Below are positions 22,501 to 32,867 of a DNA stretch of 64,000 nt, one piece after another (position 1 is the stretch's first letter; each line of letters starts with the position of its first letter). The stretch is from Euleptes europaea (taxonomy: Eukaryota; Chordata; Lepidosauria; Squamata; Sphaerodactylidae): assembly GCF_029931775.1 (NCBI RefSeq), contig NC_079326.1, positions 12,058,604 to 12,122,603 of the forward strand, in the 5' to 3' direction. The position numbers and the translations under genes are program-made. The notes beneath the pieces are model-generated. The model was not told the DNA's origin, searched no databases, and saw only the letters and a program-made list of their open reading frames with translations.

Positions 22501-25263
22501 AGGAGCATGGCTATGTCATCAATTTCCAGAAAAGCTCCCTGACACCTTCCCAATCAATGGTCCACCTGGGAGTGAGGATAGACTCATCGATCAATGCTAT
22601 TTCTCTCTCCCAGGAGAGAATTCAAAAACTAATCAAGTCTGCTTCCTCCGTAGCCAGGTCCAGATCAGCAAAAATCATGACGCTAGCACAACTGTTGGGT
22701 CACATGGTGGCTTGTATGTCAGTGGTGCCGTGGGCCCGTTTTCACTCCAGGCCACTCCAATGGCAACTGCGTCCTTTTCAGCAGGACATTGCCCAAAAGA
22801 AAGACAAGCTCATCTCACTTTCAGCAGAGACACGAAAGAGTCTACGCTGGTGGATGGATCGGAGGAATCTGTCCAATCACTCCTTTTACATTCACGCAGA
22901 ACCGACACAGATAATCACAGATGCCAGCCTAGAGGGCTGGGGGGCCACTTGTCTAACACATTCGACACAGGGCAGATGGTCACTGAAGGAGAGAGCTCTA
23001 CACATCAATGTTCTAGAACTGAGAGCGGTAAAACTAGCTCTCAGGGTTTTTGCCCCCATGATTACAGGGCTACATGTCCTTATCAGAACAGACAACACTG
23101 CAACCAAAGCCTATATAAACAAGCAAGGGGGTTCCAGGTCTTCGGCCTTACACCTAGAGGCAACCCAGATCTTTGTCTGGGCACAATCCAATGTGCTCTC
23201 AATACGGGCAGAGCATATCAGGGGTGTTCTGAACGTGCAGGCGGACCAGTTAAGCAGGCGGTTCGCCGACGAAGGGGAATGGTCCTTGGACCATGCAACC
23301 TTCTCTCAAATTACATCCAAGTTCGGAAATCCCTTGGTCGACTTATTCGCCTCCGCAGAAAACTGCAAGGTAAGAAGGTTTTTCTCCAGGTTTTACCAGC
23401 CGGAGGCGGAGGCCACGGACGCCCTTCTAAGTCCGTGGCCTCGGGGACTTCTCTATGCGTTCCCACCATTACCCATCCTGGCCAAAGTGTTGAGAAAGAT
23501 CAGGAGAGAGAAAGCAGAGGTCATATTAGTGGCTCCCTTCTGGCCACGTCGCCCCTGGTTTGCAGCCCTAAGGCAACTATCATGCCAAGACCCTTGGCAG
23601 ATTCCGACTCGATGGGGAACCCTCAGCCAAGGACATCTGATCCACCCAGACCCCCATTGGTTCTCCTTAACCGCCTGGCGCTTGAGCGGAAAGCTCTGCT
23701 AGACAGAGGCTACTCTGTCGAGGTAGTAAATACCATCTCTGAAGCACGCAAACCATCCACTAGGCGTGTTTATAATTCCTCCTGGAAGGCCTTTGTCCTC
23801 TGGGCAAGACGGAAGGGAATAGACCCACTGCAACCTGGACCTCAGCAGGTTCTTGAGTTCCTTCAGGAAGGTTTGCACCTTAATTTATCATGCTCCACCT
23901 TAAGGAGGCAAGTGGCTGCATTAGCCACTGTTATCCCAGAACTCGAAGGGGTTCCCACTACTAAACACCAGCAAGTCACAGCCTTTCTGAAAGGGGTGGC
24001 TCAAATTCAGCCTCCAGTCAGACACCGTTTTCCATCATGGAACTTAAATTTACTCCTCAATGCCCTCACAAAAGCTCCGTTTGAACCTCTCCGTTCTGTA
24101 GACCTAAAATTCCTGAGAATGAAGGTCTTATTCTTAGTAGCCGTTTCTTCGGCCAGAAGGGTGTCTGAGCTTAGGGCCCTTTCTATTGCGAAAGGATTAT
24201 GCACATTCCATAAAGACAAGGTGGTTTTGATACCTGACCCCACCTTCAGACCTAAAATCAATTCCTCCTTTCATAGGAATCAAGAAATTATCCTTCCCTC
24301 CTTTTGCCCCAATCCGTCAGGTCCAAAAGAAAAAGCTTGGCACACCCTAGACGTGCGTAGGGCTCTTCGCATTTTTATAAAAAGAACTCAGCCTTTCCGA
24401 CAAACTGATTTCATGTTTATTGGAATTTCCAACCCGGGTAAGGGAAAGAGAATGTCAGCATCAGCAATTAGCAGTACTCTCAAACTGTGTATTGCTCAGG
24501 CATACAATTCATTGGGGAAACCAGTTCCTGAGGGAATTACAGCGCACTCACTTAGAAGTGCGGCCACATCTGCGGCCTTTGATCGGCAAGCCTCCGTTGA
24601 AGAAATTTGTAAAGCGGCCACATGGGCTTCAGTGTCGACATTCACCAAGCACTATAGGATAAATAAGTGGGCTTCTGCTCAGGCAGCTTTCGGGCGTAGG
24701 GTTCTGCAACATGTTGTGGAATAGGAGGCACTTCCCACCCGTTAGGGAGCTCTTGGAGGTCCCACGAATCAAGACGCTGAAGCCTCAGTTTGGAGAATGT
24801 AGCATTGTTCTACTCACCGTGAATGCTCATTCTCGGAACTGAGGCGAAGGCGTCTTGCCCGCCCGTACATACTTATAACGAGTACACTCATAGTCCAGAG
24901 ATAATTTGGCCTTTCTTTCCATACGTAGTCCAGTAGGATTCCTACTTGTAGTACACGTTACTGTTTTTATCAGAAATTCTCTGAGTTCTCAAGTTGATGT
25001 TTGAGGTTCCACTGTATATTGTGTCATTTTTTCATGTGTCGTTGAATTTTTGTTGATCAAGGAGCTTCATTCCTGTCTCTTAAGTAGCTAGGCAAGTCTG
25101 TATCTGAGGCTTAGCAGGCTATTTCCCACCAAGGGAAGACAGGAAGCCAATAAAAACTTAGTCCTGCCTACCCTGAAGATGGAGGGAAATAACCCACGAA
25201 TCAAGACGCCTTCGCCTCAGTTCCGAGAATGAGCATTCACGGTGAGTAGAACAATGCTACATT
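19522..25263 (+). mobile_element. DIRS-type tyrosine-recombinase retroelement, looks whole and young
   Basis: This 5.7-kb element sits in the sense direction in SEC22A intron 1. Its first long frame (about 19740-23702) carries a gag-like N-terminal region, a reverse transcriptase with YLDD, and an RNase H. An overlapping second frame ends at 24724 with a tyrosine recombinase bearing the HSLRSAA-type box. Inverted ends (19549-19650 against 25104-25206) look identical over 102 bases. An internal region at 24766-24860 is complementary to both outer ends, the hallmark of DIRS. No target duplication is seen, as is usual for this group. I see no breaks in either frame. Identical ends suggest a recent insertion. 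It splits a CR1 copy. Confidence 0.93.
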
Positions 25264-25627
25264 ACCACCTCCCGAGGAAGCCTGTTCTACTGAGGAACCC
25301 CTCTAACTGGTAGAAAATTCTTCTTAATGTCTAGATGGAAACTTTTTATTTAATTTCAATTCGTTGATTCTGGTCTGACCTTCTGGGGCAACAGAAAACA
25401 GCTTGGCATCATCCTCTATATGACAGCCCTTCAAATACTTGAAGATGGTTGTATCACCTCTCAGTCTTCCCCTCTTCAGGCTAAACATTTCCAGCTCCTT
25501 CAATCTTTCCTCATAGGACTTGGTCTCCAAACCTCTCACCATCTTTGTTGCCCTTCTCTGGACCCGTACCAGCTTGTCTACATCCTTCTTAAATTGTGGT
25601 GCCCAAAACTGAACGCAATACTCTGGG
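25264..25627 (-). mobile_element. CR1 LINE, ORF2 C-terminus (right of the DIRS insertion)
   Basis: This is the continuation of the CR1 copy broken at 19521. On the minus strand it reads the conserved end of CR1 ORF2: YCVQFWAPQFKKDVDKL, RRATKMVRGL and RLKELEMFSLKRGRLRGD. The 5' side is truncated near 25627, as is typical of CR1. Confidence 0.92.
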
Positions 25628-25730
25628 GAAGGCAATGGCAAACCACCCCGAAACATAGTCTGCCTAGCAAATGTTGTGATGTGACATCACCCCATGGGTC
25701 AGTAATGACCTGGTGCCTTTACCTTTTTAA
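25628..25730 (+). mobile_element. Sauria-type SINE, 3' part
   Basis: Same 3' family as 18165-18295 in the other direction: GGCAATGGCAAACCACCCCG, CATCACCCCATGGGTCAG and a GCCTTTACCTTTT tail. The head is missing. It abuts the truncated CR1 end. Confidence 0.6.
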
Positions 25731-25868
25731 ACTGTATCAAAGTTGTCCTGAATTCCTTGGAGAAAAACGGAAGAAATAAATTAAAAAGTGGTTTTAGATG
25801 GTGAAAGTGAAAGCATCATTACTGTATACCTTTATTTCTGTTCTAGATTTTTCTTGAGTCTTCTGGCG

Positions 25869-26050
25869 ATGTCCTTGATCTTGTCTGCCTCGGTGGTCCG
25901 TGTGAGAGATGGACTCCCTCTGTCTGCCTCAACTGACTGTGAGCAAAGTGTTGGTGTGCAGGAGTGTAGGAAGTATTTCAAAACTCTTGCAAAGAAACTT
26001 GCTCAGCTTCCAGATAGATGCACTCTGCAAGTAGGAAAGTATAACATAAA
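25869..26050 (+). CDS. SEC22A: SEC22A coding exon 1 of 6 (longin domain start)
   Basis: SEC22A is a multi-pass ER/early-secretory membrane protein related to the Sec22 SNAREs. It keeps the N-terminal longin domain but lacks a classical SNARE coiled coil, and is implicated in ER-Golgi transport. This exon begins after the acceptor TTCTAG at 25841-25846, has 22 bases of 5' UTR, and opens with ATG at 25869. It encodes residues 1-60 and two bases of codon 61. Residues such as [13 protein letters not shown] and [11 protein letters not shown] match vertebrate SEC22A as I recall it. The donor is GTAAGT at 26051. The ATG is chosen because the protein aligns from residue 1 with known family members and there is an in-frame stop upstream. 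The assembled length is 308 residues, against 307 in human. Confidence 0.96.
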
Positions 26051-26700
26051 GTAAGTCTCCCTGTGGGGTTAGCCTTCACTCTGCAAAATTGTACTGCATT
26101 GATTCTTATGAACCTGCTTATACAAATGGCGAAGAAGTAAAGAAATAATATGGTTTTAAAAAATGATTTAACATCATTAAGTCCTGATCTGCTTTCAAAA
26201 ATTGTAAGTATGAAAGCTTTTTTATTTTTTCAACTTGCTTCAGTGTTGCTGGAATAAGGTTGGAACCTTCAGAATGGAAATCAGTTCATTAGTAATTACT
26301 TGCCAGGGCTGGTATAACTGTCCAGCAGGAACCACAGTATAGTGTTTACAGCCTAGTATTCTGGGAATGGAGATGCTTTCTGTTTGAAATATTTACGGAA
26401 TTCCATGATGGACAGCAGTTAATATGGGGGTAAAATGTGCTTTCAAAACAGGATGGGGAAGAGATGTACTAGTATATGATGCTGTTGCACCCCAGCAGTT
26501 GCCTAGCTTCAGCTTTTGAAGCTCTCTAGCATCTGCTGGGTATGGTGGAGGTTTCCTATCACTTTCCTTGTCTTTTCCTGATGATTTAAAAAAAATATCT
26601 TGTGACGTGAAAAAACTCTTAAGACCTCAGATCACCCTGTGACAAGCTGTATCTTTATTGTCATTGCATTGTGACTTTTTTTCTCTCCTTATAATTTGTT

Positions 26701-26789
26701 AGTGCAATCCTAAGCAGAGTTACACCCTTATAAACCCACTGAAGTTGATGGTCTTAGAAGGGTGTAACTGTGCTTAGGATGGCACTGTA
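26701..26789. repeat. Palindromic interspersed repeat (CCTAAGCAGAGTTACACCC)
   Basis: Two arms of about 42 bases, TGCAATCCTAAGCAGAGTTA on the left and TAACTGTGCTTAGGATGGCA on the right, form a near-perfect hairpin. I recall this hairpin as very common in reptile genomes but cannot assign a superfamily. It lies in the intron after SEC22A coding exon 1. Confidence 0.7.
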
Positions 26790-27545
26790 TGTGGTGACAA
26801 AAGTTACACAAGTAGAGCCTATACTTTTTTCTTCATGCACTGAAGCTTTTGTAGCTAAAGTGAGTGGCTGTACATACCGGTAATGGTGGCAGTATGAGCT
26901 CTTGTTGTTCGACAGGCTATGAAAAACAGTATTCTTTGTACCTGTAGTCTTGATAGCATCCATTCATATGGCCTGACGTTATATATGATAGTGTTAGCAG
27001 CCATAAGGCCCAGTTGCCTTGTTGCGTTGTGTGTTTTTAGAAAAAGTTCAAACCTCTCTTAACCCACCATTGCTTTTGTACCAAAAACATTTCTTTTAAA
27101 AAAGATTGTTTTACAGAACATAAAAACAAACTTGCGCCTTGTCTAGCACTACGTCTAGGACAATAGAATAAAATTATTTCTGGATGCACAGTTACAAAGG
27201 AGAAAAATCAATATTCATAAAGTAAACTTGGATTATTGCTCTAATTGTTTATATTTCTGTTACTTTGACCTTTTAAAATAAACCTCTCCTTCCCACTGTG
27301 GAGAGGAAAGATGCCATCCAACTCTCTTGCCATTACTGACACAGGGGTGTTCAACAGCAAGACATTGTATTCATGGGGTGGGGGGAGAATTTACTTGCAG
27401 CAATGTTACCGTTTTCTGATGAATATTAATATTGTCATGACATCCATAGTGGTTTTACTGGTTGATATTGCATAGAGAACCACTCTTGTGAAGCTGTGGA
27501 GGCACGCATTTAATTTTGAAACGTTAAAGCCTTTTTTTATTGTAG

Positions 27546-27709
27546 TTTTATTAGTTCCTTGGGAGTGAGTTACATGATGTTGTGCACTGAAAATTACCCC
27601 AGTGTCCTCTCCTTCTGCTTCCTGAATGAGCTTCAAAAGGAATTCATCACCACATACGACATGATGAAAACAAATACGGCTGTTAGGCCCTACTGTTTCA
27701 TTGAGTTTG
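27546..27709 (+). CDS. SEC22A: SEC22A coding exon 2 of 6 (longin domain)
   Basis: The acceptor TTGTAG precedes 27546 and the donor is GTAAGA at 27710. Joining to the previous exon restores codon AAT and reads [19 protein letters not shown], a block nearly identical across vertebrate SEC22A. Codes residues about 61-115, ending in the PYCFIEF strand of the longin fold. The last base starts an Asp codon completed in the next exon. No disruption is seen. Confidence 0.96.
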
Positions 27710-29235
27710 GTAAGAGATTGACCTTTCCCCCCCCAATAACTTACTGTGTTTTAATTTTTGAATGTGCATTTCCAAATCAGAGTGTTTAGTGTGATTCAGT
27801 GCAGTTAAGGTAAAACATAACTAGCTTCTTTAGACCTGTAAAAACTAACTGACAAAGGCCTGGCAAAAGAAAGTTTTCATTTGCTTCCCCACCTTCGAGT
27901 TATGGGCTTAGGTCATTTTTCCCAGGAAGGGAGTTTGACATTACAGCTGAGAAGCTAACCCCCCCATCCAGATGTTGTAATTGACTGTTCATTAGCACCT
28001 GTTGATTTCACTCTGTAGAATTCTTTTAATATTACAGGAGAAGTAAAAAAAATCTCTTCGATTAGCAGTTTTCTCTCTTTCATCAGTAATACTGTTCTTC
28101 TTTGAGTGTTTTTGTAGTGGGATCTGCATTTGTTCCCATTTTAGAAACCAGCCAAACCTGTGCCTATGTGGTTTGGGTAACAAGGCTGTCTTTTTAGAAG
28201 GTGAAGTTATAGTTTGATTTTTTCCCTAAATTGGCTTTCGAGATATCATTCTTCTATTTCTCATCTTAAAAATTTTCCCAAAGCAGTCACACATTTCCAG
28301 AATGCCATTGCTACTTCTTTAAGTAGCTACTTCTCTTTGAGTTTGTTATTTCTTGCCATGGAAACTAATCAGGCTCATTTAGTGAATTTGCATACTGAAG
28401 GAAATTATTTTTTAAAAGATGAATTTTTGGAATTGGGCAGTAAATAAGAAATGAGGGCAGAGAAAGACACCATTGGTACAAGCAGTTTTCAAGCAGAAAA
28501 AATGTCCCTCTTTAAACTTTTAGATTTGAAACTTACTCTCCTATACTAGTGTGTAGGTTCTGTCATTTTAGAGAGCATCTGTGAAAAGCACATTTTAGTC
28601 CTTTCTTGCTAGTTCTGTCATACCCAAGTGAGTACAGGGGCCACCTTTAAATATGTCACACCACAAGGGAGAAGGGGCATAAAAGAGTTGAGACAAAACA
28701 GGAATTTAATACTAGTTTAAATTGGGTAACAAAAGTAGCACACTTCTGGCTTTAAGATCTGTGGGTTTAGGGACATCCCTGCTGCTCACAGTGGCAGTTT
28801 TTTAGGTGGAACATATTCTGGTCATCTTGATGAAGGCCACTCCAAAGGGATATTATGAACAGCACTTGCTGCTACCAAACTATTCTTGGAGAACAGGAAA
28901 GCAAAAATAACTTTGTCCATTGGACAGAAGATTTTGACACCTTTCCTTCCATATACAGAAGATGGCATGAGGAGATTGCAAAATACATTTAGAGGTTTAA
29001 TGGGTTTTGTGGGTTGGATCCAATGTCTCTGCTCTGTTAAGAGCAGAGCCATCCTCTTACACAAGGAGTGTTCAGCTAACTGGAAGTGTGTTCTGCTATT
29101 GCAGGTCTTTTTGTGATGATAGAATTCTTGTTACATTAATGGAACGGAAACATTGGCTCCACCCCTCTGTTTCAAAATATTTCCAAATGCGGTATTTTGT
29201 TTGCAAAAGGAGTTAATAATCATCGCTATATCTTA
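27710..29235. other. SEC22A intron, nothing firm recognised
   Basis: AT-rich intronic DNA. The stretch around 28980-29120 has interspersed-repeat character (TGGGTTGGATCCAATGTC) but I cannot place it. No coding feature is supported. Confidence 0.4.
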
Positions 29236-29835
29236 TAAGAGGGGGTCCAAGATAATCGTGGGGGATTCATTACGCCTCTTACTTTTATTCCCCCCATCAC
29301 TGCTGCCAGGCCCCGCTTCTCCCCCCACAACACTATTGAGCCCTGGGCAGCTCCCAGCTGCCCACCCCACTGAGGCATCTTCCCCCAGTCAACAGTTTCA
29401 AGCCCTGCACAGCTCCTGGCCACCAAGCCCACTAAGGCTTCTCCACCCCGCCATCAACGGCAGCAAGCCCTTTGCACCTTCTCCCCACCACCACCGTCAG
29501 TGGCAGCAAGACCCACGTGGCTTCTGGCTACTGAGTCTGCTGAGGCTCCCCCCCCCAACTGTCGACAGTGGCAGCGAGCTCTGTACAGCTCTGAGCTGCC
29601 AGACCACTGAGGTTCTCTCCCCCCACACCCATGATGACTCTGGCAAGCCCCACACACCTCGCAGCTGCCAGGTCCAACAAGGTTTCTTCCCCCTTGGCTC
29701 AATGACGACGACACATTCAACAGAGGACGTTTTGTTTGGGGGCGGGGGATATTTAAACCCTCCAATGAATTTTAAAAAATATTTTCAGATTTTTCTGCAA
29801 ATCTAGGGATTTCCCCAAGTTTGCAGGTCTGTGTA
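29236..29835 (-). repeat. Unnamed composite repeat, copy 1, with a degenerate 65-bp tandem core
   Basis: 29340-29705 holds about five degraded units of roughly 65 bases (CAGCTGCC, CACTGAGGC, CCCCC, GGCAGCAAGCCC). It is followed by GGGGGATATTTAAACCCTCC and a TTCTGCAAATCTAGGG end. The same end, inverted, occurs at 56.62-56.70 kb next to a similar GC-rich core, so this is a dispersed family. The long open frame here is compositional. Confidence 0.55.
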
Positions 29836-30611
29836 TCAACAGTGTGGTCCCAATCCATGGATTTAGATATCCTCAGATGGGGAGGGCACATATCACTATT
29901 AGATATGTAGATAGTAAACTGCCTGGCCTGAGGGGGAATGCTGAAAGCCACAAAACTGGGCTGCTCACAGATGAAATAGGAATCTCTGTCTATTTGGTGA
30001 ACTCTCTAGGTATGCAGAAGTTTTTTAAAACTCTCAAAAATGACCTGAAGTGCTCCAGGAGGGATGGAATGTGAAGAACAGCTGCAGAGCTAAAGGGAAC
30101 TGGGGGGCGGGGGGAGTCAGCCTGCTGAAGCGCTTGAGGGAATCCTGGAGAGGGATATTTGAGAGGGTGAGTGGATTTCCAAATCCTCCCCCGTCCTGAT
30201 TCTTCATAGACTTTGAGCTTGTTATAACTGTTGGTTCTAATATTTAGTGTTTGAATTTAGAAAACAAAAGATTTATGTTACGACCAGCCCTCTTTTTTGT
30301 AAGAATTAAAACTTAAACCAAATGCAGTGCATTAATTATATTATCCATAATTTCAGGCTTGCCAGTGCATGAGACATAAGTTTATTCATAATTTGATTTC
30401 TAGTGCTTAATTTTTTGGAGCTGCAAAATTAATTAGTACATGATGTATTGGTGATAAAGCAGCAATACTATTAACATGTTCTGAGATGAATGTAAGAATT
30501 TCAAATAATGAATTTAAATGTGTGTATCTGAGACATATATTGGCCATAAAGCCGTGGGGTCTCAAATGATTTTATTAACACCTGTGGGGGGTTTGTTTTA
30601 ATTTTGCACAG

Positions 30612-30806
30612 ATAATTTCATTCAGAGGACCAAGCAGAGGTATAATAATCCACGGTCTCTGTCGACAAAGATAAACCTTGCTGACATGCAAACAGAAATC
30701 AGGCTGAGACCACCATATCAAATTTCCTTGTCTGAACTGGGTTCACCTAATGGATTACCACATATATCCCTTAAGGAATACAAAGGTACTTGGAAAATCT
30801 CTGCAG
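30612..30806 (+). CDS. SEC22A: SEC22A coding exon 3 of 6 (longin end and linker)
   Basis: The acceptor TTGCACAG ends at 30611 and the donor GTGAGT starts at 30807. It codes residues about 116-180. The block [16 protein letters not shown] and the following STKI and MQTEI residues are strongly conserved. After [12 protein letters not shown] the linker becomes variable ([18 protein letters not shown]), differing from the human residues I recall here, as expected for a disordered link between the longin domain and the membrane segments. One base of the next codon (Ala) carries over. Confidence 0.95.
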
Positions 30807-32748
30807 GTGAGTTTGTTGTAAGAAGTGTAACATCTCCTCGGAAGGTATAGAAATTGAGCCTCTTGTGTACGTTCTTACAAACCATAAGATTTTGCCACAC
30901 CTTATGTTACTATAATTGCTCTTCCTGTAACTGTATATCACTATTAATACAGTCAACAGAGTGCTTAGCTCAAGTCCTTAAATGTAGTAAAAACCCATTT
31001 CAAAATCTGATCACTTTCTTGGGAACGGTGGGCTTGGACATAGGAAACAATTCCACATTCAGCCATGAAACTCACAGGGTCACTTCAAATGGAAATTAGT
31101 GCATGCTTTTAAGTGTAGTCCACTTCATGTTCGATTTTGACAGGAAATACTTCTGCAACAGAAAGCTGCATTTTTAAAACAAGTTAATTCCTAAATATAT
31201 GTAAAACTGTGCACCAGTCAATTCCGGCAAAGCATAAGAAACAGACTTTAGAGTTGGAAAGAGTGATGTTTAGCAGTCGAGTTCCCTTCTCCTGTGGAAG
31301 CTGCCCTTGTCGCTCCTGAGCTTTCTCTGACTTTATGAACTGCTTTTGGAGCGCCTTTTTCTGCTGCAGCTGTTCAATGCAAACAACGCAGAATGACACC
31401 CCTCTCTATATTAATGTTCCAGCTCATTAACTTCATTGTTGGCACCTTTACACTCGACTGATTTAAACAGAATGATTTAAATATGGTTCAGTAACCTTAT
31501 TGTTGCACCCTCCATGTTCCTAGACTACTGTGGGTTTTGCTTTTGTTTTTCCCCATATTCGGTTTCTGTCACTTGTTGTGGAATAGCGCAGTAACGGCTT
31601 GTACACACATCCAGTATGAATTGGCTGTCATTTGTGTGTACCGTTGGCTCTTCAATAGCACAGATGAATGCTGGAGAAATGCTTATTTCCAGCCTGCCTT
31701 TTTATTGTCATTATGATCGGTAAGAGAAATGTACAGTAGGCAAGTGCTTGGCCAGAGCATAAAGGAGATGCTTCAGGAGTCTTTGTACCACTGGTAACCT
31801 ACCTCTGTTTTTTCATCATAAAGCAGACTTCCTAAGGCTGTGATTTTATTCATGTTAACTTGGGAATAAACCTATAGGATCAGTTGGATTTCTGCATAAG
31901 CATGTCTAGGATCAACAAAGGAGTTGTTGATTTAGGTGCTGGAAATAGCAGAAGTGGATATTACATGACTAAGTACTTGAGAAAATGGGTTTGTGGTGGC
32001 AGATGAAGTAGGAGATAAATGGATTGCCTACTGGAATACCAACTGTGGCTGTCTACTTTTAAAATGTTATTTGTTGTAATTGAAAATAACCTCAGCACAA
32101 AAATGTTGTGCATGAGGTCAGGCATTAATCTTGAGGCACTCTTAACTTGGGAACTAGTCTCACTGAACTCTGTGGGTTTTACTTCTGAGTAAGCATGAGT
32201 ACTGAGCCGTAAATCTCTTTTTCAAATTGTTGCTTCTGCTTTAGCACAAAGAGAGATGCAAACATTGATAGCAGTGCTTCAAAAACATGACTCCTTCCCA
32301 GTGGCTAATTGTGGATTAAATTTTACTAGTTATTTATTTTGTTCACTTATTGGCCTATTTCAGCAGCCTTTGAGCCTAGTCCTGAATAGCTTGGGTGCAT
32401 TAACCTGAGTAAAGTGTTTGCTTCCGGCAAAGTATATTTTTCCCATTATGCTCTGAAAAGGGATGCTTTTCACTGTTTTAGGTTGTATTTCTAGAAGGAA
32501 AGAACAATGAAAAGCCAGGATGTTCTACTCTTCACTGCTGTTAAAAATGAAAAGGGAGTGGCGCAGTAGCAGTACTTGGTGAATAGTACCCTGTATTAAG
32601 TCAATGTATTTTCTAACTTACGTTGCATCGCCTTGAGCAAAAAAAAAAAAAAAAAAAAAGACACTAAAAAATAGCATAAGCGCTCCCCACCCCCTCCCGG
32701 GAAACTGTCTTTAAATATTTATTGTGTTTTCTCCTCTATGCTTTCCAG
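30807..32748. other. SEC22A intron with short degenerate repeats
   Basis: About 1.9 kb of AT-rich DNA. Two stretches, 31855-31910 (TTAACTTGGGAATAAACC...AGCATGTCTAGGATC) and 32143-32210 (TTAACTTGGGAACTAGTCTC...TTCTGAGTAAGCATG), resemble one another and a short repeat common in reptiles. A 20-base A run lies at 32640-32659. No gene is seen. Confidence 0.5.
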
Positions 32749-32867
32749 CTCCTCACCAGCGACTGGTACCTGTGACGCTGTCAGGGATTGTTTCCTTTGT
32801 ACTCAGCCTTTTATGTGGAGCTTTGAATTTAATTCGTGGCTTTCATGCTACAGAGAGTCTTTTGCAG
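32749..32867 (+). CDS. SEC22A: SEC22A coding exon 4 of 6 (first membrane segment)
   Basis: The acceptor TTTCCAG ends at 32748 and the donor GTAGGG starts at 32868, leaving phase 0. It codes residues about 181-220: the end of the linker ([10 protein letters not shown]) and the first hydrophobic helix, [19 protein letters not shown], followed by [11 protein letters not shown], a well-conserved loop in SEC22A. Confidence 0.95.

Noticed and set aside
29153-29806. 217-codon plus-strand open frame
   Set aside because: It covers the degenerate GC-rich tandem core of a repeat; Pro/Ser-rich composition, no domain.
32640-32659. A20 run as the tail of a processed pseudogene or SINE
   Set aside because: No recognisable retroposed body or flanking duplication upstream.
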